Part shown: positions 1-13,176 of the stretch, in pieces
Position numbering within the stretch: position 1 is the stretch's first letter
Layout of the letters: each line of letters begins with the position of its first letter
Assembly (NCBI GenBank): GCA_030248195.1
Contig: JASAND010000835.1
Span: forward strand, 52,274-116,273
DNA length: 64,000 nucleotides
DNA from: Trissonchulus latispiculum
Lineage: Eukaryota > Nematoda > Enoplea > Enoplida > Ironidae
Reading direction: 5' to 3'
The notes under the pieces: generated by a model
What the model was told of the DNA's origin: nothing
Seen by the model: only the letters and a program-made list of their open reading frames with translations
Database searches by the model: none
Translations under genes and position numbers: made by a program

Positions 1-827
1 AACGGTGCCTAGGCTCTGGCGGGGTATGTGTGTATGTGTAGGGGGAAACAGTGTCTAGGCTCCACCACACCACCACCAAACAGTTTTATCGTTAAGTTTG
101 ATGGTCCTAAGGTATTAATAAAAGCACTGCCAAATTTTAGTCCATTTTAAATAAAATTAGAGGCATATATTCAACAAAATTTTGCATCTTCGGGTTTACT
201 TTGATTGCTAAATTGCAACAATTAGTTACATAAAGTAACGTTGATATAGCGCAACGTTTGAGATATTATCAACCATACCGTCTGAACTATTGGCTGATAG
301 TATATGTGACACGTGCACTAAAACTAACGACTTCTTCGTTTTCATAAACTGATTACTCAATCTTGTGGTAGTTTTTGTGTGAAAATAAATTGAACACTGC
401 TTCTATTATAAATCTTGAGTTACTATTGATTCCTCCTAACGTGTTTTTGGACCAGTTTACTTAACTTTACTAACAAGCAAAAACTGCAGAGCTATAAACT
501 TACCTTTGTAGCAATTGATGAAATCTTTCTGCAGATTTGAACAGAACAAAATTCAGCGCAATGGACAAGGGAAAGGCAGTAAAAATGTCATTTTGTGAAG
601 CAATTTACATAACAGCTTCAAATTCAAGAGTTCCATTTACCCCATGAGTGAGCTCGAGTTGAAGCTAAAATTCATAAAAATGAAACCAATCAGCGTAGAC
701 AAGAGAAAGGAAAATCCAAATATTTCTACAGATATCTGAGCCTCTCTCTAGTAATTGAAAAATTAATTACTATTATTAGGCACTCCATTATTCAGTTGGG
801 TTAAAGTAATTTCTTTAATGATATTGT
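1..827. other. AT-rich sequence, no gene recognised
   Basis: No coding exon, RNA gene or clear repeat end was recognised here. The first 80 bases are rich in GGGG and CACCACCA. They contain 'aacggtgc', which also occurs in the foldback element near 19.06 kb, so they might be the worn end of a related repeat. That is only a weak resemblance. Confidence 0.4.
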
Positions 828-1650
828 TTGAATTACAAAAAACTTAACAGACTAAAGACGTCTCAAAATGGTCTAAGAGAAACAGAACTTTTAGCAAAAG
901 AATACCATGCTACTATAACTTCTACACACAACGGGTTTCCCCATTTTGCACCCTGGCCGGTTGATTGGTTCTACGGTTGGCTGGGGTGGGTTTTGCTGGC
1001 ATGGATTTGCTCCAGCTGTACTGTGTATTTTGGCGGTGGTGGGTGGTTGGTTCTGGTTGGTTGTTCTGGCCTGGGTCCCAGTGCTATCTCGCTTACCGGG
1101 AGCTCTAGCCCTCTAGCGGGCGGGTCCCCGGGGCACGGGTGGGGTCCCAGTGGTGATTAACTTCGGGTTACTGGTTCTATTAGCCAGAGGTGAACGACCT
1201 GGCAATCGGATTCAGAACTTCGTTTTCGGGTTTTGGGGTTGTATGGATGCTGCTGGTATTGGCCTGGGGCCAGTTATGGCGTTGGTGCTTGGGTGGCCAT
1301 TTGTGGTGCTTTGAAGATTGGACATTGACCGTTTTCTCCGGCGTCTGGCTCACTGTTCCCTCGTTTCCGGTTGTGTTTTCTTATATGGTTGCTTGTTGTT
1401 CTGCTATATCAAATAGAGTTTGGGTGGGAGTTTGTGCTTTGCTATTGGGTTATGTCTGGGTGTGGGGAGCCGGTTAAAATTTGGGTTAAACTTTGGAATA
1501 ATACTTCTTTGCGTAGGGGGTTTCGGATTTTGGGGTTTTCATTGAGGTGGGTGCTCGCTACCTTGGCTAGGCCATTGTACGGTACTATGTTATTCTTTTT
1601 CAGTTTCATATTTGCTATGGGGTTGTTACCTTTTTGGGGTTAAGTGAATA
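828..1650. other. G/T-rich anomalous stretch, probably non-coding
   Basis: This stretch is strongly enriched in G and T on the plus strand, unlike its AT-rich surroundings. Overlapping open frames of 90-110 codons exist, but their translations are runs of Trp, Gly, Val and Leu, as expected from composition alone. On the minus strand the same bases give Pro/Gln/Asn-rich stretches interrupted by stops. It sits next to a decayed LINE (1.8-3.2 kb, minus) and could be part of that element, but no domain supports this. Confidence 0.35.
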
Positions 1651-1799
1651 TATTTTTCAAAATATTCCGTCCGAGGTTTCGGAATCTTTGCCGCAGGTTC
1701 CGGAGTCCTGTGTATATATCTTTGGATATGGATCTTTCCCAATATCTTTAGCTGGCATTAATTAAATCTAACAAGTACCTTTTTGCTTTTGGGCCAAAC

Positions 1800-3180
1800 T
1801 GCTTCAGCATTTCATTTGATATATCCCAAGTTTTTTCTTCGACTTCAGCTTACGGATCTCAGCCTGCAACTCCTGCATTAGAAAGTCATCACCCATACAG
1901 CCTTCCCCGATGTCCCCATAGTCAATTCTCCTCCATAATTCAGCCATCTCTCTAATATGTCCTCCACTACTATCCTTGCCAGCACCCGAGAAATGTTTCA
2001 ACAGTACATTTGCCCTTGCATAACCAGAGTACACTTTGCGCCCAACCACCTCAGTCAGCGGAGCCTGCTGAGCAGCAGTAGCCTTAGACGACATTCTCCT
2101 CAGGACTCTCCAAGGAGTGGTCCTTTGACTTAATAGTGAGATTTCTAAGGAATCCGCGCCATTGCTGAATTCTTTCCTCTCGAATGACCTTTTGGGCTTT
2201 GGAGTAGAGAGGACGAAGAGCTCACAAGTTAGTAGCAGTAGGCCACCGCTTGCACAGTCGAAACGCTCGCCTACGCTTAGCCACCTGTGTATTACATTGC
2301 TGGGATAACTTGATGTTTGTCAACACTTTTCTTTGCGCTCTAGGAATCTATCTTCTTGCAGCTTTTAAAGCCAGTTCAACCAAAACCCCATAGCTGCGTT
2401 CGATGCCCCCAGAGACAACTTTCCGATCTATCAAGCATTTTAGAAAGCAGCTGTATTTTTTCTAATTTGCCTTATGATGAACCCACCGCTTCTTGGCTGG
2501 AGGTGAATGTCATTCCTTAGAAATATCCAGCATATCGGGCAGTGATCAGTTCCCATAGGATTGAATGTGCGGGCAGTCTTATCTGGTAAAAGATCGTCGG
2601 TCAAGAACACCAGATCAAGTGTAGTGCCTCCGATGGTGGTAGTCATTCTATTTCTTTCCTGAAGAAGAACGAGGGGCTTATCAATGCGAGAGAACCAATC
2701 CACGCAATCTCGCCCAGCATTTTGGATGTGGCACTGCTCCAGGTTAGCTGATGCGCATTGAAGTCTCCACCTATAAGTAGTTTATTGGCTGACAAGGAGC
2801 TTAGATAAGGGAAGATAACAGGCCAGGAGGGACATATATATTTCCCACGCCGACCACATCTCGTCCAACGCAGACTTCAACGAACAACTTCTCACAGTCA
2901 TGGTCATCAGCTTGCAACTCCCAGGGTATGGTAATCTTGCCTGCCGCCAGATCTGCTTTTGACCAGTGTCATCAGATCTCCATCCCTCCGCTCACCTTCC
3001 CGATCATACCGAAACTGAGTATAGCCCGGGAATCCCACATCACTGTCATCTCTCAACCACGTCTCCTGGACCAACACTATGTTCGGCTGCTGTACCCTTA
3101 ACTCCTCCTTAAAATCACCCAGTTTTCATAACAACCCACGTGCATTCGAAACCATCACCTTTAACGGGTATTTATTTACC
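1800..3180 (-). pseudogene. Decayed non-LTR retrotransposon (LINE), endonuclease region
   Basis: Read on the minus strand, pieces in shifting frames carry the motifs of the apurinic-like (EEP) endonuclease of LINE elements, in the right order. SNARGL lies near 3150, VQETW (catalytic Glu) near 3070, LLIGGDFNAH near 2770, TTLDLVF near 2625 and GTDHCPI near 2545. This enzyme nicks target DNA to prime reverse transcription. Stops and frameshifts separate the motifs, so the copy is dead. From 2440 down to 1800 a basic, Arg/Lys-rich linker follows (a 96-codon open piece at 1804-2094), as is usual between endonuclease and reverse transcriptase. No reverse transcriptase is visible below 1800, so the element is cut short or replaced there. 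The clade cannot be assigned by eye. Confidence 0.8.
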
Positions 3181-4019
3181 GCGGATCTAACGTAAAAGGT
3201 AGATTGCCTCACTTAAAAGCCATATCTATCAGGAAAGTAAGTTTAATCCACGCATACAAATTCGAAATTCTATATAACTGAACATTTCAATATTGGCTAA
3301 TGGAAGCAACCAACATGAATTAAGCTATAGTCACTGTGCAACTCGAGATGGGAGGAACCACTGCAGTAAACTGGAGGTTGGGGTGAGCTAGGTACTACCG
3401 TACGAGCCTTAAACCTCTTGACCGGCTTGATTCTTATTTAATAAACAATTAATATGGAATGCCCTGGAAGTTAAATTGTCTCTTGACTATAAGGGTTTAG
3501 TTCAGCTAAAAAGCAAATATACTGACGTTTCTAGATTGGTGAATGTAATGATCGGAACTATTGCCACAAACAGACACGACGTTGAACCATAGCAAAGAGA
3601 TAGAGGAACAATGGTATCCAGAAACCAATCTCACCGTCTCTGAAGGAACATTCAGCGCATGTCTCACTCGTTTCCTTTCTTTTCTTGGCATTACACTAGC
3701 TCATTGCTTCTTCACTCAAAATAATCGGCAACATCAACGCGAACTACCGGATCATATCAGAAGATATTAAATATCCTAGTTTTACAATCTGTTAAGTCAA
3801 TGTATATGCTGTGTTGATGTAATGTCGTTTGTGCTACAAGTCCCACCTATGGCCCAGCCGGACCAACTCCTCATTTTCAATTCAAAGCCGGCGCCAATGT
3901 TATTCAATTCCCTCCCCCCCCTTGTCATCAATTAACCGAGATTTAAGGGGCGGCCGCCTAGGTGGGGCTGCCGAGGTACGTCCATCATATAGACGGTGAT
4001 GGGCAAACTTCCAGCCTTG
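3181..4019. other. Unassigned sequence
   Basis: Nothing convincing is visible. A 69-codon plus-strand frame (3561-3770) and a 61-codon minus-strand frame (3506-3691) overlap each other, resemble no family and are taken as chance. Confidence 0.4.
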
Positions 4020-4023
4020 TTAA

Positions 4024-4843
4024 GGGGGGGGGGTCACCGGGTACCAAATTTTATAGTCACCGATTTCGCTCATTTTTGGGTGTGATATACCCCCATATGT
4101 GTCCAAAAACAAGACACATTTTTAGAGTTCAGGGTAAATCCAGTTAACAGATATTGCAGTTCAAATCCCTACAATTTAGTATTTACGCCACTATGCCTCG
4201 CTAAGGGATTCGAAGACGTGTACACATAGGATGACAAAAGACTACGGTATGGTCAATACATCAAATTGAAGCCACTATCTTGGGCTATTTATTGCTGTGC
4301 AAATGGCACTGATACGCCAAGCAACGAGTGAGAAACGGCGTTTAAACCACTTGATCAAGCTCCTTCCGACTGTCATTTACTTCAAACTTTAATGCGCTTT
4401 AACTTTCTCATACTGCTTTGTAGAGACTTGGTACAAGAAGATAAAATGTTCAGGACATCGAGAGCTTCAATTTGATATAACATTTGGCTACATTTGAAAA
4501 ATTTTAAAATTTGCCATTTTTTGACTGTAGGCCTCCGTCACTGAGCTAACGCAAAAACACCTCATATAGATATTAACACGCTACCTAGTCCAGATTAACA
4601 TTTTGCCAAACTATAGCTCGTTTGCTCTTGCACAGCGCTCAAACGTTTGGTTACGCGAAATTTTCCTAACTTTTTTGTTTTCCTATGTTTAGCACATGTC
4701 GGGGACACCTTTGGAGGACTATTGTGACTGATAGGGAAAGCTTTGCAACAAACGCAACTGTCTTGTTTTGGGGACCTATGGGGACTACAAAATATGTGAA
4801 AATGAGAAAAATCGGAGATGGTCGAAAATTCGCGACCTCCCCC
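4024..4843. mobile_element. TTAA-flanked non-autonomous DNA element, copy A
   Basis: A TTAA lies at each edge (4020-4023 and 4844-4847). The left end starts with a run of G and reaches CACCGATTTCGCTCATTTT. The right end, read in reverse, starts GGGGGAGGTCGCG and reaches CTCCGATTTTTCTCATTTTC. These imperfect inverted ends match those of the element at 11927-13172 and the larger copy at about 37686-40299. The interior has no coding capacity. TTAA duplication is the hallmark of piggyBac and Kolobok elements; which of the two applies cannot be decided from the ends alone. Confidence 0.7.
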
Positions 4844-4847
4844 TTAA

Positions 4848-5213
4848 ACGCATCGGGTTCGGGTACACGTGGAGACAATTATTCAGTGTCAGCATAAACT
4901 CCCACGAATTTCTGAAATTGCTACCGTGCTGAGAGTACTCCTAACCGGTTTAGAAACAACTGGAGTGGGCCGTAGCAGAAAAAATGGATGATAGAGGCCT
5001 TAGAACATAAACAGAAACATAGACAGCCAGAAAATTTCCACCTTGAAGCATTCGTTTCTTTTACCACATTATTGGGAAACGTGTGGGCGGGCACGACTCT
5101 GCCACTTGCCAGGTCTGGTGACTGACAAGATCGGAGATGGTAAAAATCGGTTTGTTTCCGGACTACACACCCAATGTTAAAATTTTTGAAATTTGACCAG
5201 TCCAGCTGACATT
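4848..5213. other. Unassigned spacer
   Basis: Short interval between two mobile elements with no recognisable gene or repeat. Confidence 0.4.
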
Positions 5214-5221
5214 CTGGATGG

Positions 5222-7969
5222 CAGGGATGGAAACTGGGTCACTTTTGAACCATCACCCATTCAACCCAAGCGCAAATTTGACCCAGACCCAAGGTGACCC
5301 ATACAATTTTAAAATTTTGTGACCCAGACCAAATGGCCCAAACGTTCTCGTGACCCAGACCCAACTGACCCAAGAATTTTCGTGACCCAGACTCGAATGA
5401 CCCAATAGAATAACGTTACACAGACTGACTTTGGCTAACCGAGATTGTCTCACTGAACAGTGTTTTTGAAAACCTAACTTTCTTAATTTTTGGAAAGACG
5501 CATAAATAAGTTCATTCCACTCATTTTGTTAAACCAAGACAACAGTTTGTTTTCTCACAAAAAAACTGCTAAACATGGACCGATGGTTTTCAATTTTGAA
5601 TTACTAAACATGCAACCCCAGACAAGGTTTTTTATTTAAAGGAAATGTGAGACGAGGGATCTTTTATGATTTCCCAAAAGCTCCAACTTTTGATTTTGTG
5701 ACCAATAACTTTAGAACTTTGCACGGGGGCATACAAATGCAAAATAAAATTTTTCAATAATTTAAAATTTTAACTTGGTAAGCGGAAGTCAAAGAAGCAA
5801 GCTAAGCAACCAAAATTTTTCTGAAAGCATTTGTTGGTTTTTATGCATTTAAACGCTTTAAAACCATTTTGCTAGCCGTATAATTTTAAGTATTAGCTCA
5901 AATTGGAAACTTTTGAGTACTTTTTCAATAATGATGGAATTGAAAGAAATAATGGCCACTGCACCATTTTCTTTTGAGACCTGAGTGGTTGATGCTGTGA
6001 AATTTTAAAATCGACAAAAGGTGTTGACCTTGGTGTACGTGTGTCACGGTGTGATTTATCCCCCTTGAAAATTTCCCCCCCCCCGGAAAAATTACACCGG
6101 TGTGGATTTTCCCGCCGGAAAAATTACACCGGTGTAAATTTTCCGGGGGGAAATTCGGCACCAATGCAAGAAATAATGCAGATTTCTGTTTATAAATTGA
6201 GTTTGGCTCATAATCAAAACTACTAATTATGCTTAGAAGATGGAATATGGTTAGCGTAATCCGCCAAAATAATTATTCATTATGATAGTTCGACTGAGAT
6301 AGAGATACACAATTAAATCGAAATATATAAACAAAATTTCTTGAAAAATCAAAAGATTTTTAGGATTGGTTATAATCATTATTGTATTCAATTGCTTATT
6401 TTGCATTTGATAAACCTTAATAAGGATGAAATACTTAAATAAATAATAACATCTAAATCTTTCTTAGGTTTCTAATATTTTGTTTTAATTTTCTACGTAA
6501 AAATAAATAAATTGAAATATTGGAGACTTTATCTCCGTGCTCAAATCTGTATGAAGGGCAAAGGTAGAACAAGAATAATAATAATCAATTCAATTAAAAT
6601 TTATTTTTTAGTTTATTTTCGAAAATTCATCGAAGTAAGATAAAATAAAAATTTTTAGTTTGCAAATTGAAATCTCAATTATATAATTGAAATTAATCTA
6701 AATTTTCCAGGTTAACCTGAATTTTGTAAACTTTCCTTTCAAAATTTCCCTAAAGGAAAGATTTCACCATTGAGCTGTGGTTGAACTCTGAGACTAACCC
6801 AAATTCAATTTTATTTTACTAAGAAAGATACTTATTTAATAAGATTAGAAATTAGCAATGATTTAATTGAACTTTATTGGCTATTATTATTTAATTTAAT
6901 GATTCTTTATTAGCTTTTGCATTGCATTGATTGCTGCATATGATTATATATCTATGAAATAAACAAAAATAAGTTTTAATTTGACCTTATACCTTTTCCT
7001 GCTTAACGGCTTGGGCTCGGAGATAAAAGTTTCCAAGCTTTAATTTATGCTTATATTTTTACTCAGAAATAAAATCATAAAATATTAGCGCATAAGAAAT
7101 ATTAGAGTTGGCTTTTATCATAAAATTTATTAGAGTTGGTTTTCATCATAAAATTTTTTTCTTTATTAAATGGTTTATCAAATGCGAAATAAGCAGTAGA
7201 ATATAACAGTAATTTTATTTAATCCTTCAATATTTCTGGCTTTTAAAGAATTTTTATTCATTATATATTTCAATGAAGTTGATTTTGTATATGAGTTATA
7301 ATGAGTAATTATTTTGGCATTTCAGCGTTTCAGGCTAATCATATTCCACCATCAAAGCATAATTAGTTGCTATATTTATGAGCAAAACTTAATTCATAAA
7401 GTGAAATCTGCATTATTTCTGGCTTTGCTGCAAAATTCCCCCCCCCCCGGAAATTTCACACCGGCGTAATTTTTCCGGGGGGAAATCCACACCGGTGTAG
7501 TTTTTCCGGGGGAAATTTCATACCGGGGGAAAAACTGCACCGTGACATACGTGTACCTAATTTTACTATGTAAACCGACTCAAATAGAATGCTAGAGCAA
7601 GTCACACCTAACTCGACTGATTTCTATGACTAAATGACTCTAAATTTAATTAATTAGCTAGTAATCGCGCCGAAGCCGCGAAAATTTTTCAGGAATGGTG
7701 GGTTTGCCTTTAAAACTAGCTAAATTCCACTTCGAAAATGGAAACTTTAAAGATTTGGCAAGACCCCTGTCACCCAGCCCAGACCCAAAATGACCTACTA
7801 AAATTGCTGACCCAGACCCAAAGTGGCCCATAGGAATCGTGACCCAGTCCAGACCCACCTTGACCCAAAGGTTTCCCAAAATTAGTGACCCAACATCCAG
7901 TGACCCAAGCAAAAATAGCGAACCAAGCGACCCATGACTCAATGACCCATGACCCAGTTTCCATCCCTG
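5222..7969. mobile_element. hAT-like non-autonomous element, 2.75 kb, with 8-bp target duplication
   Basis: The left end CAGGGATGGAAACTGGGTCA and the right end TGACCCAGTTTCCATCCCTG are perfect inverted repeats. They are flanked by CTGGATGG (5214-5221) and CTGGACGG (7970-7977), an 8-bp target duplication with one mismatch. CAGGG termini with 8-bp duplications are typical of hAT transposons. Inside each end, irregular tandem units of the 'gacccagaccca' kind run to about 5.45 kb on the left and from about 7.76 kb on the right; they may be subterminal transposase-binding repeats. There is no transposase ORF, so the element depends on a partner elsewhere. Part of the interior is a second, younger element (6042-7547). 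Confidence 0.85.
6042..7547. mobile_element. Nested element with TGTCACGGTG ends and 6-bp target duplication
   Basis: This element sits inside the hAT-like element. It starts TGTCACGGTG and ends CACCGTGACA, flanked on both sides by TACGTG (6036-6041 and 7548-7553). Just inside each end are repeated blocks that alternate ACACCGGTGT palindromes with runs such as TTTTTCCGGGGGGAAA. The 1.2-kb middle is very AT-rich, full of stops, and codes for nothing recognisable. The superfamily is uncertain: the ends read TGT...ACA and the duplication is 6 bp. Confidence 0.75.
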
Positions 7970-8162
7970 CTGGACGGTTACGTATGTTTTCGAACGTTAC
8001 GTATGTTACGTATGTGAAACGTATGTAACGCGAATGCGTTACGAAATTTTCGAAATTTCAAATATCGCAAAAATTTTTGAATTCGCAAATTCGATTTGTT
8101 TTTCTATTCGTCAGGGTTGAACAAGGGCAACCGCAAAATGACTTGTCTTCAATCTTGCTGAA

Positions 8163-10320
<2,158 letters not shown>

Positions 10321-10384
10321 AAAGGCCGTAACTCAATCTGATCCAGATTCTGACTCTGAGCCAGAAAGAAAGACTATTTACTAT

Positions 10385-10657
10385 GTGCACTCATTACGTG
10401 CCAGCAAACCATTTTGGGTATCACTCGAAATTAACAATTCCCCGATACAGATGGAGTTAGACACCGGGGCTGCCATCTCTATCTGCCCTCTCAGTCTTTG
10501 GACAAAGACGTTCCCAGACATTTCGCTAATCCCGAGCTCTGTGTGCTTAAAAAGCTACAGCGGCTCCTCTATTCCTGTTGTGGGTCAGGGCTCCGTAGAC
10601 GTTAGTTATGGTGGAAAGACTTATGAGAAAATGAACTTAGTTGTGGTTAAATCATAA
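10385..10657 (+). pseudogene. gypsy aspartic protease segment
   Basis: The translation contains the retropepsin signature ELDTGAAISICP (about residues 25-36), with the active-site Asp in DTGA. It is preceded by the usual WVSLEINNSPIQ strand and followed by the VVGQGSVDVSYGGK loop. The frame stops with a TAA at 10655-10657, right where the family continues as GPALLGRNWL, and that stretch is still present just after the stop. The stop therefore looks like a late mutation rather than the true end. The enzyme would process the Gag-Pol precursor. An in-frame open stretch begins upstream near 10321 with an acidic linker. Confidence 0.85.
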
Positions 10658-11437
10658 GGTCCAGCCCTTCTGGGTCGAAATTGGCTCAAAACCATACAAC
10701 TAAATTGGCAAGAAATTTTCAAGTTGGAATCTCGAGCCACGATGTCAAATGGTTCCACAAAGTTATCACGCTTGCTAACAAAGTATGGTAAGCTGTTCAC
10801 AGATGAACTTGGAAATTTCACAGGACCAGGTGCTCACCTACGTCTGAAAGAATCTGCCACCCCAAGATTTTGCAAACCTAGACCTGTGCCGTTTGCGTTA
10901 AAAGAAAAGATTGATGCCAGTTTTGATCGGGACATTAGAGACGGGATTTTAGAACAAATAACTTATTCTGATTGGGCCGCGCCAATAGTTCCTGTCATGA
11001 AACCGGATGGTTCCGTTCGGGTGTGCGCCGATTTCAAAGTCAGCATCAATCCTCATTTGGAAATAGATGAATACCCTTTACCCCAGTTGGGTGATCTTCT
11101 ACAGCGGCTGAACAAAGGACAGAAGTTCACAAAACTGGATTTAGCTAGAGCCTATAACCAGTTTCCTTTAGATGAAGCAAGTCAGAAAATGTGCGTAATT
11201 AACACACATCGGGTGTTGCTCAAGTATAAAAGATTGCCGTTCGGAGTGTCATCTGCTCCTGCTTTATTTCAGAAAAGGATGGATCAGATTCTTAGCGGAT
11301 GTGAAGGTGCTGCTTGGTTTTTGGATGATAATAACTATCTTGGTTTTGCTGATGGTGTTCAACCAATTGAAAGCAAAATTCAAGGAATTGTCAAGATGGC
11401 GAAACCAAGTAATGTTGCAGAACTTCGTTCGTTTTAG
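10658..11437 (+). pseudogene. gypsy reverse transcriptase, internally deleted
   Basis: Recognisable reverse-transcriptase blocks are SDWAAPIVPVMKPDGSVRVC, then KLDLARAYNQFPL (first catalytic Asp) and LPFGVSSAPALFQKRMD, then AWFLDD (the YxDD-equivalent box, here FLDD). After FLDDN the sequence jumps directly to YLGFADGVQPIESKIQ. In relatives that segment lies several dozen residues further on, so part of the palm and thumb is missing. The frame ends at a TAG (11435-11437). A one-base loss in a run of T near 11432 explains this, because the expected continuation is found in the next frame at 11440. The enzyme is inactive as it stands. Confidence 0.9.
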
Positions 11438-11439
11438 GA

Positions 11440-11926
11440 ATGGTGAACTACTATTGCAAATTCATACCGGACTTATCTTCAAAAACCAAACAGCTCACCC
11501 ATCTGTTGTGCAAAGATGAAAAGTGGGAGTGGAAATCTGAACAGGAGGAAGCTTGGCAATTGCTGAAAAAGTGCTTGACAGAACTTCCTGTGCTCGCTCA
11601 CTACGACCCCAAACTTCCACTTATTCTAGCCTGTGATGCTTCTTCAACGGGAATTGGAGCAGTTCTATCACACAAATTTCCTTGTGGCACTGAAAGAATG
11701 ATTGCTGCCGCATCAAAAAGTTTATCTTCAGCCGAGAAAAATTACTCTCAAATAGAGAAAGAAAGCTTAGCCATCATCTTTGGAGTTAAAAAGTTTGAGC
11801 AGTATCTCATTGGACGGAAGTTTACCTTGGTAACGGATCACAAACCTCTGATCACGATTTTTGGTCCAATCCAAGGGTTCCCTGTGCATGCTGCCTCTCG
11901 GTTGCAAAGGTGGGCTATTATCTTAA
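11440..11926 (+). pseudogene. gypsy RNase H segment
   Basis: The sequence reads through the connection and the RNase H domain: LPLILACDASSTGIGAVLSH (catalytic Asp), then SQIEKESLAIIFGVKKFEQY (catalytic Glu), then FTLVTDHKPL (catalytic Asp). It is in a different frame from the reverse transcriptase because of the one-base loss just before it. The frame runs into the TTAA element at 11923-11926 and resumes after it at 13177. Confidence 0.93.
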
Positions 11927-13172
11927 GGGGGGGGGGGTCCATTTTTGGCTGATTTTTGGAACATCTCCGATTTCGCTCATTTTCACATATATTGTTTCTT
12001 GAGTGGGATATTTTAACGAGTTTTCGAATTAAACTCGTATCTCTTTCGGTTGTTGAGTAATTTCACCTCAAAGTTGGGGTCTGCATGTGTTAAACATAGG
12101 AAACTGAAAAAGTGGTGATTTTATTCTTGCGCCAAAAAGATCTCTCGATGAACGTTCATGAAATTGTACAATTTTGTATTTAGGTTGTAGCTACGATCAT
12201 GAACAGCGGTACGCTGGAAGTAGAATTTGATTTAGGCCCCTAAAGTTTTTTAAAAAATTTTTATTTATGGCAAATAGTGAAAAATCGTCAAATTTCAACG
12301 TTTCGTGCAGCTGAAAAGTGGGGTCTTCGGAAAGAATTGCAAATTACTCTAATTCAGAGGCCTAAATAAAAATTCTAACTCCAGGGTTCCGTAGTACTTG
12401 AATTGGCGGTTCCGCTGATATCAATGGTTTCATTGTATGTTTTTCCAGTTTCGAGATCTCTTTGGCGCAAAAATGGGCATTTTTACCAAAATTTTTAAAG
12501 TTTCGGTTTTTTCGAATACTTGGCTAAATTCCGACAACAGTATGGTCCTAAATTGCCTATTTTCTATTCCAACTTGTGTATTCATGTCTTCGGATCTATT
12601 TGCAGCATGAATTATGCTAATAGCTGCGTCCAGTTCTTCTCAGCGTGCCAAACGGGACCCTCGAACCCCGAATTTCACAAAACAGCGATTTTTAAAATTT
12701 TTCAAAATATGGCATATTATACATCAATCGAAAGCTCTTATTGCAGGGACGAATTCTCCTCATAGAACTATGGGCTGGACATGCTTCTATTTTAAGTTAA
12801 CCGCTGTTAAATGTTTCATTACATCAGGAGGAACAAGGGCCTTGTTTCTCCGAGAAATTCTTTAGAGAAGCTTCTGATCAAGCCCATCAGGCTGGAAACT
12901 GTACGAAAAAGCTTTTCTTAATAGTTTTTAAAGGCGTATAACAAAATAAGCTAAAAACATAGAGTTGATTTGCGAAAATTTGCCTCAGTTGGCTGCAGCA
13001 CCCTTGTGCTCGCTCATATTCAAATTGCACACAGTTGATGGCTCGTAACTTACGGAGAACTGAACAAAATAACTCAAAATTTAAACTTGATATACACGGC
13101 ATATGTGGCTAACTTATGTGTGAAAACGAGCGAAATCCGTCGCCTAAAAATTTTTCATGATGGACCCCCCCC
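11927..13172. mobile_element. TTAA-flanked non-autonomous DNA element inside gypsy pol
   Basis: TTAA lies at 11923-11926 and again at 13173-13176. The ends are inverted repeats: a G run followed by GGGTCCAT at the left and ATGGACCC followed by a C run at the right. Further in are matching GATTTCGCTC-TTTTCACA blocks. The middle is AT-rich with only short frames. The same end sequences occur in copies at about 4.0 and 37.7-40.3 kb. Deleting the element with one TTAA leaves the gypsy frame unbroken, so the insertion was clean and later than gypsy. Confidence 0.92.
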
Positions 13173-13176
13173 TTAA

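Noticed and set aside
828..1643. Three overlapping frames of 90-110 codons
   Set aside because: Trp/Gly/Val-rich by composition, no domain, mutually overlapping.
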